Counted from the first letter of the stretch, positions 1 to 9,194 are shown. The stretch is 64,000 nucleotides of DNA from Roseomonas haemaphysalidis (GCF_017355405.1 NZ_CP061177.1:2649001-2713000); one strand, 5' to 3'. Notes: generated by a model not told the origin, from the sequence alone. Numbers and translations are program-made.

Positions 1-1
1 G

Positions 2-475
2 CGGGCGAATCGCCGCGTCATCGATGACGTCCAGGCTGCGCCGCAGCAGGTCCAGCTGGCCCGCGCCTTTGATCTCCACCTGCAGCATCGCCGTTTCGCC
101 GCGGAGCAGCGCCGCGACGTCCTTCAGGCGTGGGACGGTGGCGTGCTCATGTCCCCGCAATGGGGTTGCAACGAGCGATGCGGCGCTTTGCAGAGCCACC
201 GGACCGGTGGCCAGGGTGGTGCGGTCCAGCGTGCTGTCATGGATCACCACCGGCACGCCGTCCGAAGACAGGTGAACGTCGCATTCCAGCGCATCGACGC
301 CGATCCGCAGGCTGTTGCGAAAGGCCTCGACGCTGTTCTCGGGCCACAGCAGGGCGCCGCCCCGGTGGCTGACGATGCGGGTCCGATGTTGCGAAGCTGG
401 GCCACGGGCGCCAGCCTTGTCAGCGCTCGCGTCAGTGCCGTTGCGCCCGCAGGCAATGGTTGGTTCCGTGCTCAA
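2..475 (-). CDS. Glycerophosphodiester phosphodiesterase, N-terminal part (cut by window edge)
   Basis: The minus strand reads open from about 475 to the left edge. It contains the GDPD signature HRGG followed by PENSVEAF, then ECDVHLSSDGVPVVIHD and LDRTT, which carry the catalytic His/Glu/Asp set of the family. These enzymes hydrolyse glycerophosphodiesters to glycerol-3-phosphate and an alcohol. There is no ATG upstream in frame. A TTG at 473-475 is the best start I can find, giving about 37 residues before HRGG, and this start is uncertain. The C-terminal part lies outside the window. It is divergent from the TRAP binding protein gene. The family call is firm; the start is not. Confidence 0.8.
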   Translation of the reverse strand, partial: MSTEPTIACGRNGTDASADKAGARGPASQHRTRIVSHRGGALLWPENSVEAFRNSLRIGVDALECDVHLSSDGVPVVIHDSTLDRTTLATGPVALQSAASLVATPLRGHEHATVPRLKDVAALLRGETAMLQVEIKGAGQLDLLRRSLDVIDDAAIRP

Positions 476-534
476 GATATCGTAATCTCCGGTCGCTAAA
501 ACGTTATGCCACTTGTGGCAGAGGGGATGAGGCG

Positions 535-1611
535 ATGTTGGCCTGCTGTCTGGCGCCTATGCGTTCCTGGACCAGGTGGCTGCAGGCGTTCATGCTGCTG
601 GCCTGCCTGACGCCCCGTCCCGGACAGGCTGACGAGCCGCTTCGCCTCAAGGTCATCGGCGGCCTGGCCGACGTATCCCAGTTTGTGCGCTACGAGGAAC
701 CCTTCTGGCGCCGCCGCCTGTCGGAGCTCACCAATGGCAAGGTGGTGGGCGAGATCGCGGCCTTTGACCGCGCCGGCTTCCGGGCCGAGGAGATGCTGCA
801 GCTCATGCGGCTCGGCGTCGTGCCGTTCGGCACCGCGCTGCTGGCCATCGTGTCGTCCGAGGAGCCGGAATTCAACGCCGTCGACCTCCCTGCCCTCAAT
901 CCTGATTTCGCCAGCCTGCGCCAGACGGTGCGCCTGTATCGCCCGCATCTGCGGCGCATTCTGCAGGAACGGTATGGCATCGAGCTGCTGGCCGTCTACA
1001 CCTACCCCGCCCAGGTCACGTGGTGCAGCCGCCCCTTCACCGGCTTGGCGGATCTCGCCGGCCGGCGGATCCGGACCTCTTCGGTCGGCCAGGTAGAGAT
1101 GTTCGAGGCCCTGGGCGCGACACCGGTGGTGATCCCTTTTGCAGGCGTCGTCCAGGCTATCAAAAACGGTGTGGTGGAATGCGCGGTCACGGGTGCCCTG
1201 TCCGGCAATGCCGTTGGATTGCAGGACGTCACGACGCACATCCACTCCATGGCCCTGACGTGGGGCGTGTCCGTCTTCGGCGCGAACCAGGAGGCCTGGA
1301 ACGCTTTGCCGCCGGATCTGCGAGACACCATCCAGCGTGGCCTGGTTGAACTGGAAGACAACATCTGGGAAGGCGCCGCGCGCGAAACCGGCGAAGGGAT
1401 CGATTGCAACACCGGCCGGGCCGGCTGCATCACGGGGCGCAAGGGCAACATGACCTTGGTGCCGGTCACCCCGGCCGACGATGCGCGGCGCCGCAGCCTG
1501 CTGACGCAGACGGTGCTGCCACGCTGGGTGGACCGTTGCGGCACGGACTGTGCTGATGCCTGGAACCGTTACCTGGGTCCGGTCTTGGGCATTCCAGCGT
1601 ATGCGAATTGA
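535..1611 (+). CDS. TRAP-type (DctP-like) periplasmic solute-binding protein
   Basis: The 358-residue product has an N-terminal hydrophobic export signal (LQAFMLLACLTP, probable cleavage near GQA-DEP). The fold features match the TRAP transporter extracytoplasmic receptor family: a WCSRPFTGLADLAGRRIR stretch, VVIPFAGVVQAIKNGVVEC and a C-terminal helix region. These receptors usually bind organic acids and pass them to DctQ/DctM permeases. No DctQ or DctM gene lies nearby; instead its stop overlaps the start of a hybrid histidine kinase. ATG 535 is preferred because a GAGGGG sequence lies about 9 nt upstream. Several Cys residues near the C-terminus (CNTGRAGC, CGTDC) suggest disulphides. It may act as a periplasmic sensor for the kinase rather than as a transporter subunit; that role is inferred. 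Confidence 0.85.
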   Translation: MLACCLAPMRSWTRWLQAFMLLACLTPRPGQADEPLRLKVIGGLADVSQFVRYEEPFWRRRLSELTNGKVVGEIAAFDRAGFRAEEMLQLMRLGVVPFGTALLAIVSSEEPEFNAVDLPALNPDFASLRQTVRLYRPHLRRILQERYGIELLAVYTYPAQVTWCSRPFTGLADLAGRRIRTSSVGQVEMFEALGATPVVIPFAGVVQAIKNGVVECAVTGALSGNAVGLQDVTTHIHSMALTWGVSVFGANQEAWNALPPDLRDTIQRGLVELEDNIWEGAARETGEGIDCNTGRAGCITGRKGNMTLVPVTPADDARRRSLLTQTVLPRWVDRCGTDCADAWNRYLGPVLGIPAYAN

Positions 1612-4522
1612 AATGGCGCATGCGCGACGGCTGCGCCTGGCTGTTATCATCGGGGTCGTCGCCCTGGTGCTGGCGCAATGGGTCACCGCCGCGCTGCTGG
1701 TCGGCAGGGCGCGTGAGGCAGCATTGGCGTCATCGTCCGACACGGTCCAGCGCATCGCCCGGGCGGTCGAAGCATCCCTGAACCGCAACTTCGTTTCAGT
1801 GGATGCCATGCTCGCCGGCTTGCCGGCGATCCTCGCACCGCTGGCCGCGAATGGCCCCCCGGATCAAGCGCTGATCAACCGCGTGTTGCGTGAGCTGAAC
1901 AATCAGAACTTCACCTTTCGCGATGTGCTGCTGGTGCAGGCGGACGGCACGCCGCTGGCCACCGGGCTGGCCGTGTCACGCCGTCGTCCCCTGCCCACCT
2001 CGCTGATCTCGACCTTTTTCGAAAGCGGGCCGCGGGCCGGTGCGGTGCTGATCGGCGGGCCGTTCCGCAACCCAGCGACGGGCGAATGGGCCTTGTTCCT
2101 GGCGCGCCGGGTGTCGCTGCCGCATGTGGGTCCGCTGATGGCGGTGGCCGAGGTCCCCATTCCCGTCATCAGCACCCTGCTGGCGGTGAGCGGCGAGGGC
2201 GCGGGCCTGCGCATCCGGCTGGAGCGTGACGATGGCACGCTCATGGCAAGCCTGCCGCATGATGAAACGCTGATTGGCCACAAGCTCAGCCCCCCCGCCG
2301 CCGAACGCCTGCTGCTGCCGGATGCCGGCAGGGTGATCCAGACGACCAGCCGTTTCGACCAATCGGCGGTGTTGTCGGCCGTGCGTCCGACGCTGTATCC
2401 CGCACTGACGATCGCGGTGAGCATGCAGCTCGACGTCGCCCTGGCAGGATGGGATCGCGAGCGGACGCGCGCCTATATGATCTCCGCCGGCTTCGCGGTG
2501 CTGGTGCTGGTCATCGCCGCAACCTTGATCGTCGCGCTGCGGCAGCGCGAACGGGTGGAAGCGGAGCGCAGCCGCTGGCGTGCCACTCTGGAGAACGCCA
2601 TCGATTCCATGACGGATGGCTTCGTGATGTGGGACGCCAATGACCGACTGGTGGCCTGCAACAGCCGCTACAAGGACTTCTACCGGGTCAGCGCGTCCTT
2701 CATCACCCCCGGCGCACATTTCGACGACATCATGCGGGAAGGCTTCAAGCTCGGGCAGTACCCGCAGGCGGACGCCGACGTGGAAGCCTTTCTGGAAGAG
2801 ATGCGGCTTTGGCACCGCGGCGAAAACCGCCCCATGGAGCGTTTGCTGCCGGATGGCCGCTGGGTGCTGGTGACCGAGCGGGCAACGCCGGATGGCGGCA
2901 CCGTCGGCATCCGCACTGACATCACAGAGATCAAGCGTACCATCGACGACCTCGCCGCCGCGCGTGACGCGGCGGCGGCGGCGGGCGAGGCCAAAAGCCA
3001 GTTTCTGGCCCGCATGAGCCATGAGCTGCGCACCCCGTTGAACAGCATCCTTGGCTTCGCGCAGGTGCTGCTGAACGACCCGCGCGTCATTGCCGACCAG
3101 CGGGAGCAGTTGCAGACGCTGCATGATGCCGCGCGGCACTTGCTCGATCTCGTGAACGGCCTGCTGGATCTTTCCAAGATCGCTGCCGGGCGATTGGAGA
3201 TGCGATCCGCGCCGACGGAACTGCGCCCGTTGCTGGAGCGCTGCGCAACGCTGATGGGCCCCGAGGTGAAGCGCAAGTCACAGCACTTCGAGATGGACGT
3301 CAGCAGCGACACGCCGACGACGGTGATGGTCGATGCCATGCGGCTCCGGCAGCTGTTGCTGAACCTCTTGTCCAACGCGGTGAAATTCACGCCACCTGGC
3401 GGGCAGATCTGGCTGCGGGTCAGGCCCCTGGAAGGCCGTGGCGTGCGGCTGGAAGTCCAGGACAGCGGGCCGGGCGTGCCGGCGGAGCAACAGCACCTGC
3501 TGTTCCGCGATTTCGTGCAGCTCGCGGCGCCCACGCTCAGCACCAACGAGCCTGGCACCGGTACCGGCCTCGGGCTGGCCATCGCGTCGCAGCTGGCCTC
3601 TCTGATGGGGGGCCGCATCGGATGCGACAGCCCGCCGGCCGGCGGTGCGTTGTTCTGGGTGGAATTGCCCCTGCCGGCGGCCGAGCTGCCCTGGCCCCCA
3701 GGCCGGCCATCGGCTGCCGAAGCCGGCACCCCCAGCCCAGGTCCGGCCGTGCGCGAGGCGCCGCTGCGCGTGCTGGTGGCCGATGACGTGGCGGCCAACC
3801 GGCTCGTCGCCCGTGCCATGCTCACCAGCGCGAATCACCATGTCACGCTGGTGGAAGACGGTGCTGCGGCCCTTGCCGCCGTGCAGGCCGAGACCTTCGA
3901 TCTGGTGCTGATGGACCTGCAGATGCCGGTGATGGATGGGCTGGAAGCAACACGGCACATCCGCGCCCTGCCGCCCCCGCAGAACCTGCTGCCGATCGTC
4001 GCCGTCACCGCGTCCGTTCTGCCGGAGCAGATCGAGGCCTGCCGGCAGGCCGGCATGGATGCGCATCTCTCGAAGCCGATCGATCGTGAAAGCCTGCTGC
4101 GGCTGGTCGCCGGCTACCGCCGCAAGGCGGCGGCCATGCACGAAGCCACGGCGGGCCGCCCGCCGTTGCTTGACGTCGCGGTCTTCGAGGCCATGACCAA
4201 CGACCTGGGCGCCGCCGCCCCCGCCGTGCTGGCCGAGTTCATGGTGGAGCTACGGCGCGGCCTGGAAACGCTCGGGCCTTGCACGGCGCAGACCGATGCC
4301 GCCTTTCTTCGCTCCGCCGTACATCGCCTGACAGGCGTTTCACGGACGCTGGGCGGCGCGCGCCTGGTGTGGGCGCTGGAACAACTGGCCCAGCAGATCG
4401 GCCAGCCCGAGGTGGAAGACCGGATCGCCGAGGCGCTGGTGGTGCTGGAGGATACCCTTCAGGTGGTGCTGACCCAGCCGCATGCCCCCGCCGTGGCGGA
4501 GGTGGCGCCGCAGGATCGCTAG
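1601..4522 (+). CDS. Hybrid sensor histidine kinase (sensor-PAS-HisKA-HATPase-REC-HPt)
   Basis: This protein of about 973 residues has one membrane helix near residues 13-35, a periplasmic sensor of about 250 residues, and a second helix near 290-313. A PAS domain follows (DSMTDGFVMWDANDRLVACN), then HisKA with MSHELRTPLN (His about 474) and a HATPase domain with an LLNLLSNAVKF N-box plus DSGPGVP and TGTGLGLAI glycine boxes. A receiver domain has DLVLMDLQMP (Asp about 772), and a C-terminal HPt has AVHRLTG (His about 908). A full internal phosphorelay is therefore present. No DNA-binding partner regulator is adjacent, so the output is unknown. The start overlaps the preceding TRAP-protein gene by 11 nt; ATG 1613 is an alternative. 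The overlap suggests co-translation and a shared ligand-sensing function (inference). Confidence 0.9.
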   Translation: MRIEMAHARRLRLAVIIGVVALVLAQWVTAALLVGRAREAALASSSDTVQRIARAVEASLNRNFVSVDAMLAGLPAILAPLAANGPPDQALINRVLRELNNQNFTFRDVLLVQADGTPLATGLAVSRRRPLPTSLISTFFESGPRAGAVLIGGPFRNPATGEWALFLARRVSLPHVGPLMAVAEVPIPVISTLLAVSGEGAGLRIRLERDDGTLMASLPHDETLIGHKLSPPAAERLLLPDAGRVIQTTSRFDQSAVLSAVRPTLYPALTIAVSMQLDVALAGWDRERTRAYMISAGFAVLVLVIAATLIVALRQRERVEAERSRWRATLENAIDSMTDGFVMWDANDRLVACNSRYKDFYRVSASFITPGAHFDDIMREGFKLGQYPQADADVEAFLEEMRLWHRGENRPMERLLPDGRWVLVTERATPDGGTVGIRTDITEIKRTIDDLAAARDAAAAAGEAKSQFLARMSHELRTPLNSILGFAQVLLNDPRVIADQREQLQTLHDAARHLLDLVNGLLDLSKIAAGRLEMRSAPTELRPLLERCATLMGPEVKRKSQHFEMDVSSDTPTTVMVDAMRLRQLLLNLLSNAVKFTPPGGQIWLRVRPLEGRGVRLEVQDSGPGVPAEQQHLLFRDFVQLAAPTLSTNEPGTGTGLGLAIASQLASLMGGRIGCDSPPAGGALFWVELPLPAAELPWPPGRPSAAEAGTPSPGPAVREAPLRVLVADDVAANRLVARAMLTSANHHVTLVEDGAAALAAVQAETFDLVLMDLQMPVMDGLEATRHIRALPPPQNLLPIVAVTASVLPEQIEACRQAGMDAHLSKPIDRESLLRLVAGYRRKAAAMHEATAGRPPLLDVAVFEAMTNDLGAAAPAVLAEFMVELRRGLETLGPCTAQTDAAFLRSAVHRLTGVSRTLGGARLVWALEQLAQQIGQPEVEDRIAEALVVLEDTLQVVLTQPHAPAVAEVAPQDR

Positions 4523-4537
4523 GCCCGCCCCGCCCCC

Positions 4538-5464
4538 TCAGGGCATCAAAGCCACCCGCTCCGCCAGCAGGGCAAAGAAGCCATCCGCACTGATCGTTTC
4601 CAGCAGCGTGGCATTCGCCGGCGCTCCGCTGCGCCCCCAGCGGTCGATATGTGTCCGTCCACGCCCCGGTCCATGGCCGCATTCCACCTGCACCGCGACG
4701 GGCCGGGTGGTGAACAGATCGGGGCGGATCATCCAGGCGACCGCGCAGGGGTCGTGCAGCGGATGCCCCCGGTGCTCCATCCGCCGCGACGGCGGAACGG
4801 CATGCAGGATTTGCCGGCAGGCATCCCAGCACCTGCCACCGGAAATCCGGTCCATGGCCGCAAGCCGGTCCGGCGTCACCAGGGCCTGGGCCGTCAGGTC
4901 CAGGGTGGCCAAGGTGACTGGCCGGCCGGTGGCCATCAGGATCGCCAGGGCCTCCGGGTCCATGGCCGCGTTGAACTCGGCCCCGGGGGTCCAGTTCCCT
5001 TCGCCCAGCGCGCCCGTCATCAGCACGATCTCGGCCACCCGGTCAGCCAGCTGCGGCTCGGTGGCAAGTGCCAGGGCCAAGTTGGTGGCGGCGGCAATGC
5101 CGAGCAGCGTCACCGATCGCGGCGGGGCCGCACGCAGGCTGGCGCGGATGGCGTCGGCGGCGATGCCGGGCGTGGCGGCCGGGCCCTGCGGCAATGGCAC
5201 CCCCGCCAGCCCATCCGAACCGTGCACCTTGACCTCGGCCTGGAAGGCACCGAGCAACGGCCGTTCGGCACCGGCAACCACGGGGATGTCGCTTTGGGCG
5301 AGGCCCAGGATGGCGCGGGCATTGGCCAGGGTGCGGTCCAGCCCGGCATTGCCGCCGGCGACGGTCACCAGGACGATCTCCAACTCTGGCGACGCCAGCG
5401 CCAGCCACAGGGCGACCGCATCATCCGTGCCGGGGTCGCAGTCGACGATGACGCGGCGGGTCAT
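4538..5464 (-). CDS. Inosine/uridine-preferring nucleoside hydrolase
   Basis: The 308-residue protein starts with the family hallmark DCDPGTDDA, the calcium-binding Asp cluster. It also has GGNAGLDRTLANA, VHGSDGL, EFNAAMDPEA and HDPCAVAW, all typical of the IunH/Rih family that cleaves the N-glycosidic bond of ribonucleosides. Length is normal and no signal peptide is visible, so it should be cytoplasmic. Its ATG overlaps the stop of the upstream M20 amidohydrolase by 4 nt (ATGA), so the two are almost certainly one operon. Substrate preference (purine, pyrimidine or a modified nucleoside) cannot be read from the sequence. Confidence 0.93.
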   Translation of the reverse strand: MTRRVIVDCDPGTDDAVALWLALASPELEIVLVTVAGGNAGLDRTLANARAILGLAQSDIPVVAGAERPLLGAFQAEVKVHGSDGLAGVPLPQGPAATPGIAADAIRASLRAAPPRSVTLLGIAAATNLALALATEPQLADRVAEIVLMTGALGEGNWTPGAEFNAAMDPEALAILMATGRPVTLATLDLTAQALVTPDRLAAMDRISGGRCWDACRQILHAVPPSRRMEHRGHPLHDPCAVAWMIRPDLFTTRPVAVQVECGHGPGRGRTHIDRWGRSGAPANATLLETISADGFFALLAERVALMP

Positions 5465-6639
5465 GCCGCGAGCTCCGCTTCGACGATGCTGGCCAGGAAG
5501 GCGGCACCCGCCGCCAGCGCCGCGTCGTTGAAATCGAAATGGGGGTTGTGGTGGAACCCTTCCGGGTGCGCCGGCTCGCCGGTGCCGAGCCAGGCATAGG
5601 CTCCCGGGCGCGCTTCCAGCATTGCCGAGAAGTCCTCGCCCGCCGTGATGGCCGGAAAATCATCCCGGGCCCCGGCGGCGCCCACGGTCGCGCAAGCGGC
5701 CCGGTGCATGATCGCCGCCTGGGCCGCGTGGTTCACCGTGGGCGATAGCCTGCGGGTGTAGCGATAATCCGCGGCGACGGAATGGGTGCTTGCCATCCCG
5801 GCGGCGATGCCGCCGATGCGTGCTTCCAGGAGGTCGCGGGTGTCGGCGGTCAACGCACGCGCGGTGCCGCGAAGCAGCACCTCCGCCGGGATGACATTCG
5901 GCGCATCGGGGTCGCCGGCCGCGATGTGCCCGACGCTCACCACGCCGACGCCCATCGGGTCCAGCTCCCGGGCCACGATGGCCTGCAACGCGGCAACGAA
6001 CTGCGCCGCCGCCAGCATCGCGTCGGTGCCGAGATGTGGCTTGGCCCCGTGCGTGCCCCGCCCGCGGAATATGACCTGCCAAGTATCCGAGGACGCCAGC
6101 ACCGGCCCCTTGGGTACGGCGATGGTGCCAAGTGGCAGACCGGGGAGGTTGTGCAGGGCATAGACGGCATCGGCCGGGAAGCGCTGGAACAAGCCTTCGG
6201 CCACCATGCGCTGCCCGCCGCCACGGGATTCCTCGGCGGGCTGGAAAACGAAATGGGCGGTGCCGGAAAAGATACCTCGGCGCGCGGCCAGCCATTTGGC
6301 GGCGCCCAGCAGCATGGCGGTATGGCCGTCGTGCCCGCAGGCATGCATGCGGCCCGGGACCGTGCTCGCATAGGGAACTCCGGTCTTCTCCTGCATGGCC
6401 AGCGCGTCCATGTCCGCCCGCAGGGCAACGGCGCGGTTGCCGGGTGCGCCGCGCAAGGTGCCCACCACGCCAGTCCCCGCCAGGCCCTCCGCGACCTCGA
6501 TCCCCGCTTCGCGGAGCTCGGCCGCGACAAGCGCGGCGGTGCGGTTTTCCTCGAAGCCCAGTTCGGGATGGGCATGCAGGTCGCGGCGCCACGCGGTCAT
6601 TGCGGGAACAAGCGGCTCAAGCGCCTCGGGTGTCGGCAT
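5461..6639 (-). CDS. M20-family amidohydrolase (hippurate hydrolase/N-acyl-amino-acid type)
   Basis: This 392-residue metallohydrolase has an intact dimetal site: ALRADMDAL, HACGHDGHT (Cys and His ligands), PAEESRGGG (catalytic Glu pair), ALHNLPGLP and a C-terminal HHNPHFDF. The order and length match the AbgB/HipO/amidohydrolase subgroup, which removes acyl groups from amino acids or small amides. ATG 6639 was chosen because homology to the family begins immediately after it (EALEPLVPAMTAWRRDLHAHPE). The longer open frame upstream is low complexity. It is co-transcribed with the nucleoside hydrolase and divergent from a family-5 binding protein, so the cluster may take up and deacylate a peptide- or nucleoside-like compound (inference). 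Confidence 0.93.
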   Translation of the reverse strand: MPTPEALEPLVPAMTAWRRDLHAHPELGFEENRTAALVAAELREAGIEVAEGLAGTGVVGTLRGAPGNRAVALRADMDALAMQEKTGVPYASTVPGRMHACGHDGHTAMLLGAAKWLAARRGIFSGTAHFVFQPAEESRGGGQRMVAEGLFQRFPADAVYALHNLPGLPLGTIAVPKGPVLASSDTWQVIFRGRGTHGAKPHLGTDAMLAAAQFVAALQAIVARELDPMGVGVVSVGHIAAGDPDAPNVIPAEVLLRGTARALTADTRDLLEARIGGIAAGMASTHSVAADYRYTRRLSPTVNHAAQAAIMHRAACATVGAAGARDDFPAITAGEDFSAMLEARPGAYAWLGTGEPAHPEGFHHNPHFDFNDAALAAGAAFLASIVEAELAA

Positions 6640-6757
6640 CGGACGTCCTGGACAGGTCTGGCCCGCAGCGTCTTGCGTTGCGGCGGGTCGGTCAGCATGG
6701 CAGTTTGCGCGCTCGCGGACCACCCGCCCCCCATCCCGCCCGGAGACTGCCGTTCCG

Positions 6758-8344
6758 ATGTCCCGCCTGCGTCCTGGCCTGTTCGCGGCTGCCCTCGCCG
6801 CTTCCCCCCTTCTCGCCACGGCGCCCCAGCCGGCCCAGGCACAGGACCTGCTGCGCATCGGCATGGAGGCGGGCCCGACCAGCCTGGATCCGCACTACGC
6901 CAGCATCATCACCAACATCGCCTTCAGCCGGCACGTCTTCCAGCCGCTGATGGAGCAGGATGCGCGGCAGGTGCTGAAGCCGGCCATCGCCACGTCCTGG
7001 CGCGCTGTCGACGACCTCACCTGGGAGATCAAGCTGGACCCGGCGGCGCGATTCCACGACGGGGCGCCGGTGACGGCGGAGGACGTGGCCTTCACCCTGA
7101 GCCGTGCCGGAGACGTGCCGAACTCCCCCTCGTCCTTCCGCGTCTACACGCGGCCGATCCGGTCGGTGGAGGCGATCGACCCTGGGACGCTGCGCATCCA
7201 CACCAGCGCCCCCACGCCGCTGCTGCCGAACTACCTGTCCTTGATCATGATCGTGTCGCGCAAGCACGGCGAGAACGCTACGACCAACGACTACAACTCC
7301 GGCAAGGCGATGATTGGCACCGGTCCTTACCGGCATGTGTCGTGGCAGCCGGGAAGCCCGGTGGTGATGGAGCGCAATGACAGCTTCCATGGCCCCGCCC
7401 CGGTCTATGCACGGGTCGAGTTCCGGCCGCTGGCCAATTCCGGTGCCCGCGTCGCCGCATTGAACGCGGGCGACGTGGACCTGATCGAGATCGTGCCCCC
7501 CGACCAGTTCGCCAAGTTCCGCGCCGACCCGCGCTTCACGGTCTCGGAAAGCCCGTCCAACCGCCTGCTGTTCCTGACCCTGGACAGCGACCGGGAATCC
7601 ACGCCGCATATCCGGGGCCGTGATGGCTCGGCCATCCCCAATCCGTTGCGCGATGCCCGCGTCCGCAAGGCGCTTTCCATGGCGATCAACCGCGAGGCCT
7701 TGACCAGCCGCGTGCTGCAGGGCCAGGGCAAGCCTGCCGGCGACCTTGGCCCCGCCGGGTATTTCGGCACGTCGCCGGACCTGACGCCGGAACCGTTCAA
7801 CCTGGATGGCGCGCGCCGCCTGCTGGCCGAAGCCGGCTACCCGAATGGCTTCTCGGTGCAGGTGAACGGTCCGAACGACCGCTTCGTCAATGACGAGCAG
7901 ATCGTGCAGGCCATTGCGCAGATGTGGACGCGCGCCGGGCTGCAGACCACGGTGGAAACCCGCCCGCGCGGGGTGTGGCTGTCCGAGGCGGCGCAGCTGA
8001 AGTATTCGGTGAACTTCGCCGGCTTCTCCCCTAACCCCGAGGTGCTGGGCATGCTGGAAACGCAAATCCACACCTGGGACACCAAGCTCGGCCTCGGCAC
8101 CGCCAACCGTGGCCGCTTCAGCAATGCGGAGATCGACGCGATCATCCAGCAGGCACGCCAGACCATGGACAATGGCGAGCGGGAGCGACTGACACAGCAG
8201 GCGACGCGCATGGCCTTGCGCGACCAGACGGCGCTCATCCCGCTGTATTTCGCCGTCAACACCTGGGCCATGAAGAAGGGCCTGACCTACGAGGCGCGCA
8301 CCGACGAGATGACGCTGGCCACCAGCGTGTCCCGCTCGCCCTGA
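6758..8344 (+). CDS. ABC transporter substrate-binding protein, family 5 (peptide/nickel type)
   Basis: The 528-residue protein has a cleavable signal peptide (LFAAALAASPLLATAPQPAQAQ) and the SBP_bac_5 core: MEAGPTSLDPHYAS, WEIKLDPAARFHDGAPVTAEDV, GTGPYRHVSWQPG, and a C-terminal LIPLYFAVNTWAMKKGL. Such proteins bind di- or oligopeptides, opines or other amides for Dpp/Opp-type importers. No permease or ATPase gene is adjacent, so it must work with components encoded elsewhere. A CGGAGA Shine-Dalgarno sequence lies about 11 nt ahead of ATG 6758. It is divergent from the M20/nucleoside hydrolase pair, with only 118 nt between the two starts, so the promoters are shared or overlapping. Confidence 0.93.
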   Translation: MSRLRPGLFAAALAASPLLATAPQPAQAQDLLRIGMEAGPTSLDPHYASIITNIAFSRHVFQPLMEQDARQVLKPAIATSWRAVDDLTWEIKLDPAARFHDGAPVTAEDVAFTLSRAGDVPNSPSSFRVYTRPIRSVEAIDPGTLRIHTSAPTPLLPNYLSLIMIVSRKHGENATTNDYNSGKAMIGTGPYRHVSWQPGSPVVMERNDSFHGPAPVYARVEFRPLANSGARVAALNAGDVDLIEIVPPDQFAKFRADPRFTVSESPSNRLLFLTLDSDRESTPHIRGRDGSAIPNPLRDARVRKALSMAINREALTSRVLQGQGKPAGDLGPAGYFGTSPDLTPEPFNLDGARRLLAEAGYPNGFSVQVNGPNDRFVNDEQIVQAIAQMWTRAGLQTTVETRPRGVWLSEAAQLKYSVNFAGFSPNPEVLGMLETQIHTWDTKLGLGTANRGRFSNAEIDAIIQQARQTMDNGERERLTQQATRMALRDQTALIPLYFAVNTWAMKKGLTYEARTDEMTLATSVSRSP

Positions 8345-8351
8345 CCCTGCC

Positions 8352-8376
8352 CCGCCGGGCGCACAGGCGCCGGCGG
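8352..8376 (+). terminator. Strong GC hairpin after the family-5 binding protein gene
   Basis: Just after the stop codon, positions 8352-8362 and 8367-8376 form a long GC-rich inverted repeat (one bulged G) around an ACAG loop. It lacks a following run of T, so it may be a 3'-end stabiliser or an unusual terminator rather than a classical Rho-independent one. Confidence 0.35.
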
Positions 8377-8420
8377 CCCGCCACAGCACAGGCGCGGCAG
8401 CGCGACGGAAGGGTGAGCCG

Positions 8421-9194
8421 ATGGTTCGACGCGTGGGGCCGGACATGGTCCAGGGGATCGAGCTGGCACCGCTTTCGCCGCCCAGCAATCTGACGGCCGA
8501 GCTGGTGCGCCGACTGGCCGCCGAGATCCGTGCCGGTCGGCTCAGTCCGGGCGACCGGCTGCCCACCGAGCAGGCGCTGATGCGACAGGCCGGGGTTTCC
8601 CGTACCGTGGTTCGGGAGGCGGTGTCCGCACTGCGGGCCGAGGGGATGGTCACGACGCGCCAGGGCGTTGGCGCCTTTGTGGCCGACCCCGCCGCCCGGG
8701 GGCAGGTGCGGATCGACCCGGGTGAGATGCGGTCTGTGGCCGATGTTGTTCAGGTGATCGAGCTGCGCATCGCGATCGAGAGCGAGGCCGCGGGGCTGGC
8801 TGCGGAACGCCGCGACCCGTCAGGCATGGCGGCGATCCAGGCCGCCGCACAAGCTTTCGCGCTGGCGGTGGAAAGTGGCGATGGCGCCGTGCTGCAGGAT
8901 CTCGCATTCCATCGGGCCATCTTCGCCGCGACGGGCAACGACTTCTTTCCGCGCTTCCTGGAATTCCTGGGGCCTCTGCTGATACCGCGCCAGACCATCG
9001 GCCAGCACCTTGAGGAAGGCGCTGCGCGTCTTGCTTATCTGCGCCGGGTCCAGGACGAACATGCGCGCATCACTGCCGCCATAACGGCCGGTCACGCCGC
9101 GGCGGCACGCCTTGCGATGCGGCGGCATCTGGCCGCCAGTCGTGACCGCTATGCCAAGCTGGCCCGGCACCTTGCGGCGCGGGACCATCAGTAG
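8421..9194 (+). CDS. FadR/GntR-family transcriptional regulator (FCD domain)
   Basis: The 257-residue protein has an N-terminal winged helix (about residues 20-90; LSPGDRLPTEQALMRQAGVSRTVVREAVSALRAEGM) typical of GntR regulators. A C-terminal all-helical FCD domain follows, with the metal/ligand residues DLAFHRAIF, EHARITAAI and RRHL. FCD regulators usually respond to organic acids, sugar acids or amino-acid derivatives. A GGGTGAG Shine-Dalgarno sequence precedes ATG 8421. It follows the family-5 binding protein on the same strand and converges with an M20-like gene with a 7-nt overlap. It plausibly controls the surrounding peptide/nucleoside utilisation genes; the target is not shown by sequence. 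Confidence 0.92.
   Translation: MVRRVGPDMVQGIELAPLSPPSNLTAELVRRLAAEIRAGRLSPGDRLPTEQALMRQAGVSRTVVREAVSALRAEGMVTTRQGVGAFVADPAARGQVRIDPGEMRSVADVVQVIELRIAIESEAAGLAAERRDPSGMAAIQAAAQAFALAVESGDGAVLQDLAFHRAIFAATGNDFFPRFLEFLGPLLIPRQTIGQHLEEGAARLAYLRRVQDEHARITAAITAGHAAAARLAMRRHLAASRDRYAKLARHLAARDHQ

Noticed and set aside
5461..6864. A longer M20 start at 6864
   Set aside because: The extra 75 residues are Arg/Ala-rich, overlap the divergent gene and have no family similarity; ATG 6639 fits.
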